From NCBI GenBank assembly GCA_013398055.1, contig VZRS01001383.1:128746-192745 (forward strand): a stretch of DNA of 64,000 nucleotides, given 5' to 3'. The notes below the pieces were generated by a model, which worked only from the letters and a program-made list of their open reading frames with translations, made no database searches and had not been told where the DNA came from. Below, in pieces: positions 53,701-64,000 of this stretch. The stretch comes from Ifrita kowaldi. Lineage: Eukaryota; Chordata; Aves; Passeriformes; Cinclosomatidae. The first letter of the stretch is position 1. Every line of letters begins with the position of its first letter. The translations under genes were made by a program, and so were the position numbers.

Positions 53701-56700
53701 ACTTTTTGGTTTTTACAAAAATAATTAGGGAAAGCAACAGACCAGAAAAAAGACTAATTTTTTTTCATTAATTTAAAAGAATCCCTAGACTCACTAATGC
53801 GATTAAGGCACACTCAGGCAAAGCACTCATCTATCCTCAGGCTTTGCCAGAATACCTCAGTGATCACTTGCATTAGCCTTCAGCTGCCAGTTGTGTGTCT
53901 TCTGAGCAGAAACAGACAACATCTTTTAATGTGCATGGCTTGCATGATGTAAACAGTCAACTAACCTTGCTGGGATAACTTTTATAAACTTGAGCCTATT
54001 TGTTACCTGAAATACACCTTGTCCAGGTCCGTCCCAAATATTTGGCTACATGAGGGACACCACCAGACTGTACACTTGCACAATGGAAGCATTGACAAGA
54101 ATCCTAGAAAATATTGCTTGATGCCTCCCATGTCTAAACAAGGAACCAGTCAAAGCTACCACTCCACCACAGTACACAAGCACAGGACATTCCCACAAAT
54201 GTCCACAGCAGCCCCGCTGGATGGAGTACTGTGGTCAGCCTGGAAAGAGCTCCAAGACATAGACAGCTTAAGTGGTTTGTACAAACACACACAGGGAGCA
54301 TTTGCAGCTCCTCCAACTCGGAGCCAAAGATTCTGCCAATTTCCATTGAAAATGCTGGTCTGCCATGTCGAGTTACAAATAAATTCAAAGAAATTGTCAT
54401 TTGAATTTCTTGGTGAGTAGGTGTCAATTAGACTAACAAGGTCCTATAACCAGGCAAAAAAACGATTCACCAATTCACCAGTTTTCATTGCCCAGCACTT
54501 CTACCATGCTGGGGGTTAAGAGTGGAGAAACAATCACAAAGCCCAGAATTATCATGAGATGCTTATAGCACCCCCTTTGAATGGATACTGCAGCACCATC
54601 CCAAATGCTCCTCAGAGAGTCGGCTAATGAAGTGCCTGCACAAGGATCTGGATTCAAACTTCCTCAAAGCTGCATCAGAAACAGTGTCCAACCTGAATCA
54701 GTATGGTTAGTGAGTCTGCACTGCAACAAGCTTCTCATCCAAAGAGAAAAAACTGCCCACCGCAGGACACAGAAACATCCAACCTGTTGTCACAACTAGA
54801 ACAACTACAGTAAGTTTTCACCCATGTGAAAAAAATAAAAATGGTAATTAAAAAGTCCGTTGGTGTCTTATCCAAAAGACAATGCAAGACATTCAACTGT
54901 TCCTGACATGCACAAATCAAACTAATTGTATCTCAGTCAATTAACTCACACTTCCTCAACTGCAGTATCTGGCTGAAGCTTCTCCAAGCCTGCTCAGCTG
55001 CACCTCAGCATCACCACTACCTGACACTTCAGTCTCTTGTGCTGAGGACCTGGCTGCAGGTCCCTTGACTGAGCACCAGGTGCCCTTGACAGAGGACACT
55101 GGGAAGCTACCTCATCAGTTCAGCAGCTGAGCATATGGAAACAGAGTTAAACTCTGAACTTTCAAAGGTTGGCCATTTAGTTAGGAAGATTAACAGAACC
55201 ATAAGGAAAATAAAAAAGATAGAGAGCACCCTCTTTAAGATTCCTGATTATATTCAAGCTTAATTGGCACAAACACCAGTTGCACTTTTGAGAATGTTGA
55301 GTACAGGCTTATTTGCACCCTTGAATTTCTGGGTGATAAAACCAGTAAAGTTCAACTGAAAAACTTCCATTTCCTTTCTTACATCAGTGTGCGATTCCTA
55401 GGGGATATGATTAGTTTTCTTGTAGTTTATGCTAGGTTGTGAGCTCACTCCCCGTTATAAATGGGTTGTCTGTATAATTGTTACCAATTACATGCAAATT
55501 GCTCCTAAATGGCACAGACAGCCCATTTGTGCCAAACGTTGGTTTACACTTTGCTCTCTTTCCAAGACAGTGGAGAGATAAAAAAGCAATTGGATTGATG
55601 AGTGGGATGTCAAAATTTCTCTCCAGTTTCCATTATGCAGTTAAACATTGCCTCACCGTTCTTTGACAAATATTGGAATATATCCAGAAATCACACTTCA
55701 TTTTTTCCAAGATGGTGATCAAATACCTTCCCAAATCTGAGTAAGAAGTACCAGCTCTTGTTTATCCTCCACGTCAGATCTGCAATTCAGACACTACAAA
55801 TGGGAACTTGATATGTTTTCCTGCACTATCAGTCAGAATTCAGTTTGCAATGAGACTTGTCAAGTGCCTCCAAATTCTTTTCTTTCTGATTCATTATGGA
55901 TCTGAGGAGCATTTGTTCCAAAAACAGCAACTTGCCCAATGTCAAGTAAATGTTCTCCTCACAAAACTGAACCACATTTCAACTTTTATTTTTTCAGTTT
56001 CCGTATCATTCATGCTAGAGAAAATATCAGAAAAACAACTGATTGTATGAGAAACATCTTTTTTCTTTTTTTTTTTCTTTTTAACTTGGGAGTGGCTTTT
56101 GTTTATACCATTCACAATGGGTAAATTTAAGAAACAACACTGGAATTCCTGAAAGAACTTTAGCCTCAAAGGCATTTATTTCAATGGAGCCAGAATTTCT
56201 GTGTCAGCAAAGTATGACAGAATGTATTTAGCTTCAAGTGTGTACTTAAACAGCATAGACTTCAAGGGAACTTAAATACATGCTTAATTTTGAGCATATG
56301 CTTAAGTGCTTTTGGTGAATAATATTGAACCACAGCATTCACCTCTTTTTTAAAGGAGAGAATGCTTTCCAAAGCAACATTTACTTTTCAGGGCACAGTG
56401 TGTGTCTTTTAAATCCCCCTTTGATGTTTCTTGGTCTACTTTGTTTTTAAAAGCTCACCAGAAATCAAAAAGGATTAGTAGGTCATGATCCTCCAAGCTA
56501 CCTGGTATGGATCAGCCCAGGAAAGGACAGAAATGGAGTTTAGCTAGGAAAGAAAAAATGTTTGCCTGAAGCAGTATGCAGGACATTTTCTGAGGCATGG
56601 ATTAGTTAAAACTGCTGTGGTGTTTTATTTTCTATTTATAATCATTATCATTCTAAAGAATAAATAAGAAAAGTAGAAAGCAGAATACAGGATATTTAGC

Positions 56701-57779
56701 AGACAATAACAAGCAAATATGATTATTAATGTGTATTAAGTATCTTCAACTATGCCAGTGATATTTCATATAACATAAGCAGTTTTTTCCACTCATCCTT
56801 TAAAGAAAAACTTTCCTGAACCAAAGTATACTTACCACATTTTGTTTTTAAAATGCGGACTTGAAGTAATATTTTTTTTAAAAACACTGATTGCTAGTAT
56901 GACATTACAGAGTAGAAGTAGAGGAAGTCTTGAAAGTGATATTTAAAAAAGATCTGGATTCCTACTTCCTCCAGAATTCAGTGCTCTAAATGTGGTATCT
57001 GAGCAAACACAAGTTCTTGACTTCAAATCTATATTCTTCTCCGAGGTTCATCCACTAGGATAAGGACTGCTGTGTAGCAGTTAAATACAAAACAAACCTG
57101 AAATTGGTACCTTCTGAGGTTTGGTTCTGACCAGACTTTGAAACAAGATTGCTTTCAGTCAATCGGTTATTTCAGCACTTGACATCACCCCACATAAAAC
57201 AAGGCAAATGGCCAATTAGCTAACTGGAAGTTTTCCAGTTCAAAATGGTGCCAAAATGAATGAAGATGAAGTGGAGTAGAAAAAAAAAAGAGTTTAAATT
57301 GGCTGAACAGTCAGCTCTCTATGGGAAGCTGAAAATAGAAATCAGTTCATGGAACTCAGGAGCTTCACTATCTTCTATTTGGGGAAGATCAAACTTCGGC
57401 ATTTGCAAGTTAAACAGGGATCCCCAAGGCTTCTAGAGAGTACTTTATAAAAAGAGGTTTTATACAGGACCTGTGTATTTTGCAAATAAAACTGCAGCAC
57501 ATAAAATTCTAATCGCATTCTATTCATAGCATCTGAAATCAGAGTATAAATTTGCTTCCTACGGATAATTATCTGGACTGGAGTTTTAATCTCACATGTA
57601 TGCCATTACTCCTATGCAAACATGGATAAATTTTGGCTTTTTCTTTTCAGCAGCATTCAGCTATTTTGACATTTTAAGTGGTTATGAGTTGGTTTTAAAT
57701 AAAGATAGCCTAAAGAAATCAGATTATATGTTAAGCAGTAGTATTTGAACTAAGAAAAGAATAGAGCATTGTAGAATAA

Positions 57780-58040
57780 CATCTTTGCTTGGGAAATAAT
57801 GTGCAAATTCCAGAAAGAAAAGAAGTTAATCACGCCAGCTTTGTAAATATAACTTTCTATAAAAGTCAATGCTGCTTTAAATACATCTATCAGGCCCCTC
57901 ATACAAACTGTTAAGCTACATCAGAAATGCATGCAAGTATTCTAAAGAGGAAAAAATTCCCCTGCAGAAAATTTCCCATTATTATAAACTTGTTATTAAT
58001 GTTACAGAACAGTACTTTAATCTTCTGTCAAAACATTAAC
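57780..58040. promoter_or_regulatory. candidate conserved non-coding element
   Basis: Complex, non-repetitive AT-rich stretch with GTTAATCAC, TATAAAAG, AAATGCATGCAAG and TTATTAATG. It lies about 4 kb downstream of RAB28. Supported only by composition and motif density. Confidence 0.22.
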
Positions 58041-61000
58041 AGCACAGTACAGTCCAAGTTAGATATACCAATGTTTACCTTCTAAACAGTACTCTCTACT
58101 ATGACTTTGTAAAAATGTCAGTAACATCATGAAACAAAGATTATAAACTTTTGTGGAGAAGCAACCATATTCCTGACATGAAATAACCGTAAAAAGGAAA
58201 AATACAATCGCAATCAATCTAAATTGCCATTCTCACAAAAAAAGCAGAATAACCAACTTCAAATATTACTATGATATTTTTCTTTACAAACTTATTATAA
58301 AATTTTGGCTATCAGGCTCATTATCAGGTGCACCTGCTGACAAGCAAATCAGCTCTGTATTTAGAAGAAGCTGCCTGATTCATAAGCCCTTTTCTTCCAG
58401 TGAAAATAAAGCAGCGATTTAAAGAAAAGGGAGTTTTCAGATGCCTAATGATGCAGATAGCACTGACAATTTTCAAATTCCTCAAAATAGCACATTTCAC
58501 AAAATTTCCTAGTGATCATGTATGTGTCTAAAACTTTTTTTAAAAAAGTTATTTTGGTTAAAAAGCATCCTTCACGTGCTTTTATGACTTTTCTGAAGTG
58601 TAAAAGGAACAATGTATTCAGAGAGATCATGAACTCATCACAGCTTCTGGCACTCACAGCATCTGGTTATAAGGGAAAATACCTTCACGCTGTTGTTCGT
58701 GAAACATTCAATTTGACTCCACCAAACTTTAGAACCACAAAAGACAAGAAGCTGCATGAGTCTAATAATGCTTCAGATCTGTGTTTCAAAAGCACTGATA
58801 TTCTACCATGCAGCCAGACACAATGTACCTACCAGTATCCACCACATCACAGAGACTGACCTTAGCAAGGAGCTGAACTTAGCAACAATCTTTAACTGCA
58901 GAGCTGTTACTGAAATGATTAGTAACAACAGTTCTGAGCAGGCAGATCACTTCACCAGTGTGCATCTGTGTAAGATCAGGGCCTGAACATGTTTCTTCCC
59001 TTCATGTGGCCTCAGCTTCAGGAAAAAACATGCTTTGCTTGTCCCAGCCCACTCCCCATGTCAGTGGACATTAAGCATATGTCGCCTAACTTTTGGAGAG
59101 CATTGCATTTTTTACTTCATTACTGTTTGCTTAATTGCCTTCAACGAGTTCTCACCTTGGAAAAAACTTTTAAGCGCATTAATATGGCACAATTCAACTC
59201 TACTATATATGAATCACATGAATCAGTAGTGGTAGGATGTTACTTACAGAAGGCAACCAGACCCAAAGCAGTGGCTCGCTGGCCTTACCTTACACACCTC
59301 TCTAACTAGATTTGTGTCTATCCTTCCAGTCACCAGAGTCCTTGCCTTCCCTGCAGAACACTGTCTACTCCCTCTCTCCATACTGCTTAATCCTCTAGAA
59401 TCATCTCTGACCTTTCTGCTCCGCCTGGAGGAACTTGTGCCACAGCACCAGCAACAGCGCTGCTGAATCTTCAATCACAGCTGCTGCAGCACTTCAAAGG
59501 CAGCTACCACAGCCAAGGACTTAGACTGCAGCTGGAATCAGAAGGCTCAAGGTGGGGTCTCCAAGGCTGAGCAAAAAGAGCAAAGCTCATTTGTAAGGAT
59601 TAAAAAGGTGGACAGGTAATGGATCTCAATGGGGCAGGAAGGGTAGGGAAAAGCAGAGAGAGTGGAAGTCAGTATACAATACAAAAAGCTGAGGAGGTTA
59701 AGAGGGGCAGCAAAAGGAGGGGCTGAGGGCATGGAAGAGACGAGATTCCCGGTTAGCGTAAATAATACACACATACGTTAGGGAGGAAGAATGAGGGCAG
59801 CTTAGAAACATAAACAACAATATCTTCAGAGGAGGTAGGCCTTTAACATAGCAGTTGGTGAAAGACCAGTAGGAATACAATACAAAAGGATGTACAAGTC
59901 AAAGACAGCTAGAAAAATAGGCACCAAGAATAAAAAAAATGTGATGAGACCAAGACATAAAATCCATCTGTAAAACAGCTTGGACTGGGACACATATAAC
60001 ATCTTTCATACTGCAGGATATCCAAAATGTAAAACCAAAAATTTTTTATTATTCAAGGTAGTAATGGGCTCTGCATATCATTGTGCTCAGCTCCTCAGAG
60101 GGGGCAGTTCTTGTTAATGTTTGAACATACAAGTAGAGTTCAGGCCGCAAACACACCAAGAAATCTAAGGGTTTAAAAAAAACCTCCCACCTGCCTTGGA
60201 GGCCATAAACTTGTGAACTGAGTAACTACTTTAGAAAAACTCTTCAAAGAGAAGTTCTTATCTGGTGATAGTGGAAGAGAGTTCCCCTTACAGCTGCAGC
60301 TAACTATACAGTAAAGCAAGTGGGACACAAACTCCATGGGAAGGAGCAAGAATACAGACTGTAACTCTAGAATAAATAATTTACTGCAAATCACGCCTAC
60401 CTTAGTGTAGAATAATCTTCTCAATATCTAGGCTTCTTTCTTAGAATTTCCCACATCTGAATGCTAAACATTACCCACTAAGTCATATCACAGAATTACA
60501 TAATTATGTGTTAAGCTAACAAATAGGACTTTTTGCCGTCTGCAATCTTTTTTTAATACAGTTAAAATAGTTTAGCTACTTTATTAAATTACTAATTGTT
60601 TAATTGTTCCAACTAGTAAGCACTTGTTTGAACAGTTTAATAGTAACATTCACTTGAAGAACCTCATGATTTTCACTTGTGTTATACAAGCTTCCTTCAG
60701 AGCCTCATTACTTTTTGAATCTCCAAATGCTTCCTCATAGTGATAAGAAAGCACATTCTAGAGTTTAAACAGGAAAAGATTTCTAGTTTGGAATTGAGAC
60801 AGCTTAATTTTTTTTCTCTCCTTAGCTTTCTGTTTCAAATGTGCCAGCAGAGAACTGTGTGCACTGCTAGAAAAGGAACAGGGAAGAAGTGTGAAGATTA
60901 CAGAGCAGACCACTTTTTATTTGTCATTTACTCTCAACTAGAAAGAAAAGAGTACCAGGCCAAAAGTCATTCTGTTAGATATTTAAAGTGACTGATGCAA

Positions 61001-61225
61001 ATTGATCTATCAACAGTTCCTAATGCATGTTGAATATATCACTCATCATTTACAGACCAAACTGCTGACTGAGATTCATCCATATTCATAAAGACATATA
61101 AGCCTATCTTTTACTGCAAGAAGTAATGCTGATGTGGTAACAAAAATACACAAAAACACTAGCATTTTTCAGAGCATCCATGGAGACAACTTGAGACTTC
61201 AGAAAAGCTATTTTATAATAACAGC

Positions 61226-61231
61226 TTTATT
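61226..61231 (-). other. possible distal RAB28 polyadenylation hexamer
   Basis: A second AATAAA on the minus strand, about 310 nt past the first. It could give a longer 3' UTR. In AT-rich DNA such a hexamer is common by chance, and I see no strong GU-rich element tied to it. Confidence 0.25.
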
Positions 61232-61512
61232 TCAAGCACTGTTTCTCACTGGATACAATCTATACATTTTGTGCTAACTATATATATTAATGGAACACTT
61301 TCAAAATTATCCCTAGATAAAATATATTATATGTTTAAAATTATTCCAGCAACAGCTTTTCCAAGTAACATTTTGCTGAGTGTTAGTTCAAATAACTGGA
61401 GAAAAAAAAATTTAAAAATGCTTTGGCAAAATACCCTTCCATGGTGATGTCTTTAAAAGCATTTTGAATGCAGGGCTTCCTCATCCATTTTTGTTCTGGT
61501 ATCAGTCAAATA

Positions 61513-61550
61513 GACAGGAGAAAACATAAACACAGTTATACAGTTTTATT
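61513..61550 (-). other. RAB28: polyadenylation signal of RAB28
   Basis: On the minus strand AATAAA occupies 61550-61545. It is followed by a GU/U-rich stretch (GTGTTTATGTTTTCTCCTGTC split around 61533-61513) at the distance expected of a downstream element. Cleavage is expected near 61535-61520. The hexamer, spacing and GU-rich element are seen; actual use is inferred. Confidence 0.7.
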
Positions 61551-61792
61551 TAAATATAATTTAAAAGAATATAGACCTTAATTTTTCAAATGTGTGGTCT
61601 CACACATATTTGAATTTCAGCCAGTCAAAAAACTGCCTGCTGCTTCTTAATGGACAAGGGTGCAACATGTTTCTGAAACCTCTAACTGCATTGTTGCGGT
61701 GGTCCCTGTTAAAACAAAGTTCCTGGTAATCCCAGAGCCTGTGTCAAGGCAGGAGGACTGCAAAGGTATCAAACCAGAGAAGAACAGCGTGG
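61530..61792 (-). other. RAB28: RAB28 3' UTR
   Basis: This is the stretch from the RAB28-S stop codon to the likely cleavage site. It is about 263 nt long, which is short. It is followed by a canonical polyadenylation hexamer and a GU-rich element, so the left boundary is an estimate good to about 10-20 nt. If the proximal site is not used, the UTR would run on to another AATAAA at 61231-61226. In L transcripts the S coding exon is also untranslated. Confidence 0.7.
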
Positions 61793-61885
61793 TCATTGAA
61801 CCGCACACATTGAGCTTCTGGGAGGATTAACAGTTCTTGTCACAGGCTCCTGACTGTAGTTGACAATATCTGCTTTCACCACCCT
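61793..61885 (-). CDS. RAB28: RAB28 terminal coding exon for the short (S) C-terminus
   Basis: On the minus strand a strong acceptor (TGTGTTTTCTTTTATGACAG) precedes a phase-0 frame of 30 codons. The peptide begins RVVKADIVNYSQEPV, continues to VNPPRSSMCAVQ and stops at TGA (61795-61793). This is the RAB28-S tail, very close to the mammalian one as I remember it. CAVQ is a CaaX box; the Cys would be farnesylated and the protein anchored to membrane. The exon is used as coding sequence when the upstream cassette exon (62776-62873) is skipped. When the cassette is included, this exon becomes 3' UTR of the L transcript. Both C-terminal exons have exactly 30 sense codons and the same phase, so they are interchangeable modules. 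It is too short to stand out as an open frame and is recognisable only by its peptide and splice context. The rest of RAB28 lies to the right, beyond 64000. Confidence 0.95.
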   Translation of the reverse strand, partial: RVVKADIVNYSQEPVTRTVNPPRSSMCAVQ

Positions 61886-62775
61886 CTGTCATAAAAGAAA
61901 ACACAGTAACAATCAAAAAATACAACCTTCATGTTGGCAAAGCATTCGACAGATTTTTACTGAAATATGAAGGGAAAATAACAAACAAACCAGTTTTTTT
62001 TTTCACTACCTTACCGGAAGCTTTATCAGGTGCTAATTCTGATAGTAATTTTCAGTTTATCCATACTAAGGACAAGCAAATGCCTTGGTAGGTTTTCACA
62101 ACACTACAAAAGGAATACAGCTTTCCTGTTAAAGCAGTGAATACAGTTCTACTTCCATGAAACTTGTTCTGTATGAGAGTAATAAAGCAATATTTATTTG
62201 CAAAAGTTGTGCCATTCATTCTTTAAGAATAGCTGCCTAAATTGTAACTGGAAATTGTACCTAAGTTTGCCTTTTTGTCTTTACTCCAAGTATTTCATGG
62301 GAAAACATGGACAGAATTCAAAGCAAATTTTAAATACAGCCATATTTTTAAAAAACTTTGACAGGTATACTGGCTAAAGATTACATTAACATAAAAAGCA
62401 TACTATATTTATTCTCCAATACAGATCTAACAGATCTTACCCATTCTATTTACGAAGCATTTGATAAGACTGATGTTCTCTCCTACATGAGGAGACAAAA
62501 ATATACAATTTGCATCCATTTCCATCTGAGACAGCTATGTAATATTTTGAATGTACAGCACTGAGTACATGAAGCATTTCAGTTTCTACAAACTATCTAT
62601 TACTAGAAACACTATATAATTAATTGTACAGAGTGCCAAAATAGTATGTTGAGTATTACAAGTGCTTACACATACAAAATACAGTCTTCCAATAGAACTT
62701 ACTTTAACAGTTGTTACTTCATGTAAAAGCAACGCAGTTTATAAAAAAGAAACAAACCAAGTTTTCCATCAATAC
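61886..62775 (-). other. RAB28: RAB28 intron between the L cassette exon and the S terminal exon
   Basis: The intron is 890 nt long. It starts with GT in the context CAG|GTATTG and ends with a pyrimidine-rich tract and ACAG. It is AT-rich with no other recognisable exon. In S transcripts it is removed together with the cassette exon as part of a larger intron. Confidence 0.85.
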
Positions 62776-62873
62776 CTGAACTACTGCATTGAGCAGACTT
62801 TGCTCTGGCAGTTGGAAGTGTGATGCTGGTTATCTTCTTCAGGATATTTCACTAGTTCTGCCCTGACAACATG
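62776..62873 (-). CDS. RAB28: RAB28 cassette exon for the long (L) C-terminus, with internal stop codon
   Basis: Read on the minus strand, the exon follows an acceptor ending GTTAACAG and opens in phase 0. It encodes 30 residues beginning HVVRAELVKYPEED and ending CQSKVCSMQ, then TAG at 62783-62781. Fifteen bases after the A of the acceptor-side boundary logic, five exonic bases follow the stop before a good donor, CAG|GTATTG, at 62776/62775. This matches the RAB28-L tail, which in mammals comes from a cassette exon of about 95 nt (from memory); here it is 98 nt, one codon longer. The last four residues, CSMQ, form a CaaX box, and a C-terminal Gln favours farnesylation. RAB28 is a divergent Rab GTPase linked to cilia and photoreceptor outer segments and carried by the prenyl-binding protein PDE6D. 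Including this exon gives RAB28-L; skipping it gives RAB28-S. The GTPase-domain exons are outside the window. The first residue is His where I recall Arg in mammals. Confidence 0.93.
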
Positions 62874-64000
62874 CTGTTAACCATGTACCAACATGATGGA
62901 TAGAGGGCAAGGAGAAGAATGTAAAAAGAAAAGAGAAGGAAAACAATGGAGAGATTAATCAGCAGCTGAAAAGAATGAATGGATAACATAAGATTATGCA
63001 AAAGCAAAATGAAAGTGCATTTTCAGGCCTTAGGCTGATATAAGAGCAACATGTCTGGCTGAAAGCAGCACTCTCAGCACCAGGGCTGCTTCTCGAGCTT
63101 CTTCCAGGACATGCCCTTTCAAAGCACCAAAGTGAAAGGCTCATACATGCAATCAGCAAAAGTGTATTAAAGCTAGAGAAGGGACAGAATAAAAAGGCAG
63201 GGAATTCAGTGGAAGAAAAGATGACAATGACCTATTCCTCCTTTAAGTCAAAGATACTTAAATATTAAATACTACATTATCAGCCTGTAACAAGTGCATT
63301 AGCTGTACGCATGCATCTCTTCCATTACATAACTATCACATTATACCTAAATATATAATCCAAAAGCAGCGATCAAATTAACAACCTCACAACAAAATGC
63401 TGCAAGTTTGGATTTTTCTTTGCTTCATTTAAAAATAAAAGGTTCCCATTTTTCCCCTTAAAGACAAACAAACAAAACTGTTAAAAATTTTCTCATTATT
63501 AATATAGGTAAGGGATATAGGGTTCTCATTATTAATAAAGGGTCGATAGAAGGTTCATGCGAAGGAAGTAAAATTCATGGAACAATTTCAGCAAAGAAGC
63601 AGCAGAGGAGGTAAGTCTGCTATGAAAGATAACCTAAACCAGTTTAATATTTTTTTCTTAAATACTTTGACTTTCCTACAATGCATTTTCAAGGTTAAAA
63701 AGAATTAATAAAGAATTAAATTCTATAATTTTAAAGGAAGCAATATATAAACTGGATTAGGAATATATAAACAGTATATGTTAAAGATTACCTCTGTAAA
63801 TAAAACCTGTATGTCAAACAAGCAACAATAATTGAATAGGCTGGTAAAGGACCTGGATTTATTAGCTGCTGAAGTACTCTTCTTGAATTTAATTGATGAC
63901 ACTCATATTATCTTATCTAGTGGACAACACTCATGATTTACTGGACTCCTGGCCTGATGTTATCAAGAGAAAGGCTGCCAAATTCCACATAGGGCAGTAG
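62874..64000 (-). other. RAB28: RAB28 intron upstream of the L cassette exon (partial)
   Basis: This stretch runs from the cassette acceptor (GTTAACAG) to the window edge. I looked on the minus strand for the preceding shared exon, which should end in codons for a Gln-rich junction such as EIEQSQ, and for the G4/G5 nucleotide-binding motifs (NKID, SAK). None is here, so the upstream donor lies beyond 64000. The intron contains a 15-bp direct repeat (63490-63504 and 63523-63537) and otherwise plain AT-rich DNA. Confidence 0.8.
63490..63537. repeat. 15-bp direct repeat in the RAB28 intron
   Basis: TTCTCATTATTAATA occurs at 63490-63504 and again at 63523-63537. No element is recognisable between the copies. 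Confidence 0.85.

Larger units (their letters stand above)
49659..61225. other. intergenic, downstream of RAB28, no gene seen
   Basis: Unique AT-rich DNA with the 14-bp tandem at 50727, a small CA/TG hairpin near 53516-53537, and a purine-biased stretch at about 59560-59800. No supported exon on either strand. Confidence 0.65.

Noticed and set aside
60826..60991. Possible exon after a CTCTCCTTAG acceptor, plus strand
   Set aside because: The peptide is not recognisable and the strand is opposite to RAB28; no further exon supports it.
61834..61885. A second open reading of the S exon in another frame, giving a Cys-containing peptide ending CDKNC
   Set aside because: It looked like a secreted protein tail, but the phase-0 frame matches RAB28-S and the neighbouring exon matches RAB28-L in the same phase.

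Overview
This is vertebrate nuclear DNA, AT-rich and CpG-poor. It carries several truncated CR1 LINEs of the avian type and few other interspersed repeats, so a bird is the most likely source. A crocodilian or turtle is possible but less likely. Nothing in it looks bacterial, viral or organellar.

The only protein-coding gene I can support lies at the far right, on the minus strand. It is the 3' end of RAB28, a small GTPase. Two short alternative C-terminal exons are visible. Going 5' to 3' on the minus strand, the first is a 98-nt cassette exon (62873-62776) that carries its own stop codon and encodes the RAB28-L tail ending in CSMQ. The second is the terminal exon (about 61885-61530), which encodes the RAB28-S tail ending in CAVQ and is followed by a short 3' UTR with an AATAAA signal. 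Both tails are 30 codons long, start in phase 0, resemble each other and end in a farnesylation-type CaaX box. The exons for the GTPase domain must lie beyond position 64000.

The remaining ~61.5 kb (1 to about 61500) reads as gene-poor intergenic DNA downstream of RAB28. In human the matching interval, between HS3ST1 and RAB28, is a large gene desert, and NKX3-2 and BOD1L1 lie on the other side of RAB28. This synteny is from memory, not from the window. The interval holds four CR1 fragments (8572-9491 minus, 17344-17710 minus, about 31395-31547 plus, 49605-49658 plus). It also holds a (GATA)n and an (ATT)n microsatellite, smaller tandem repeats, a 600-bp pyrimidine-rich block, a purine-rich block, and several strong palindromes and hairpins. 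A few AT-rich, homeodomain-motif-dense stretches have the look of conserved non-coding regulatory elements.

Open frames of 60-158 codons occur throughout both strands, but none of those I examined encodes a recognisable protein. Apart from the one in the CR1 reverse-transcriptase relic, I treat them as chance.
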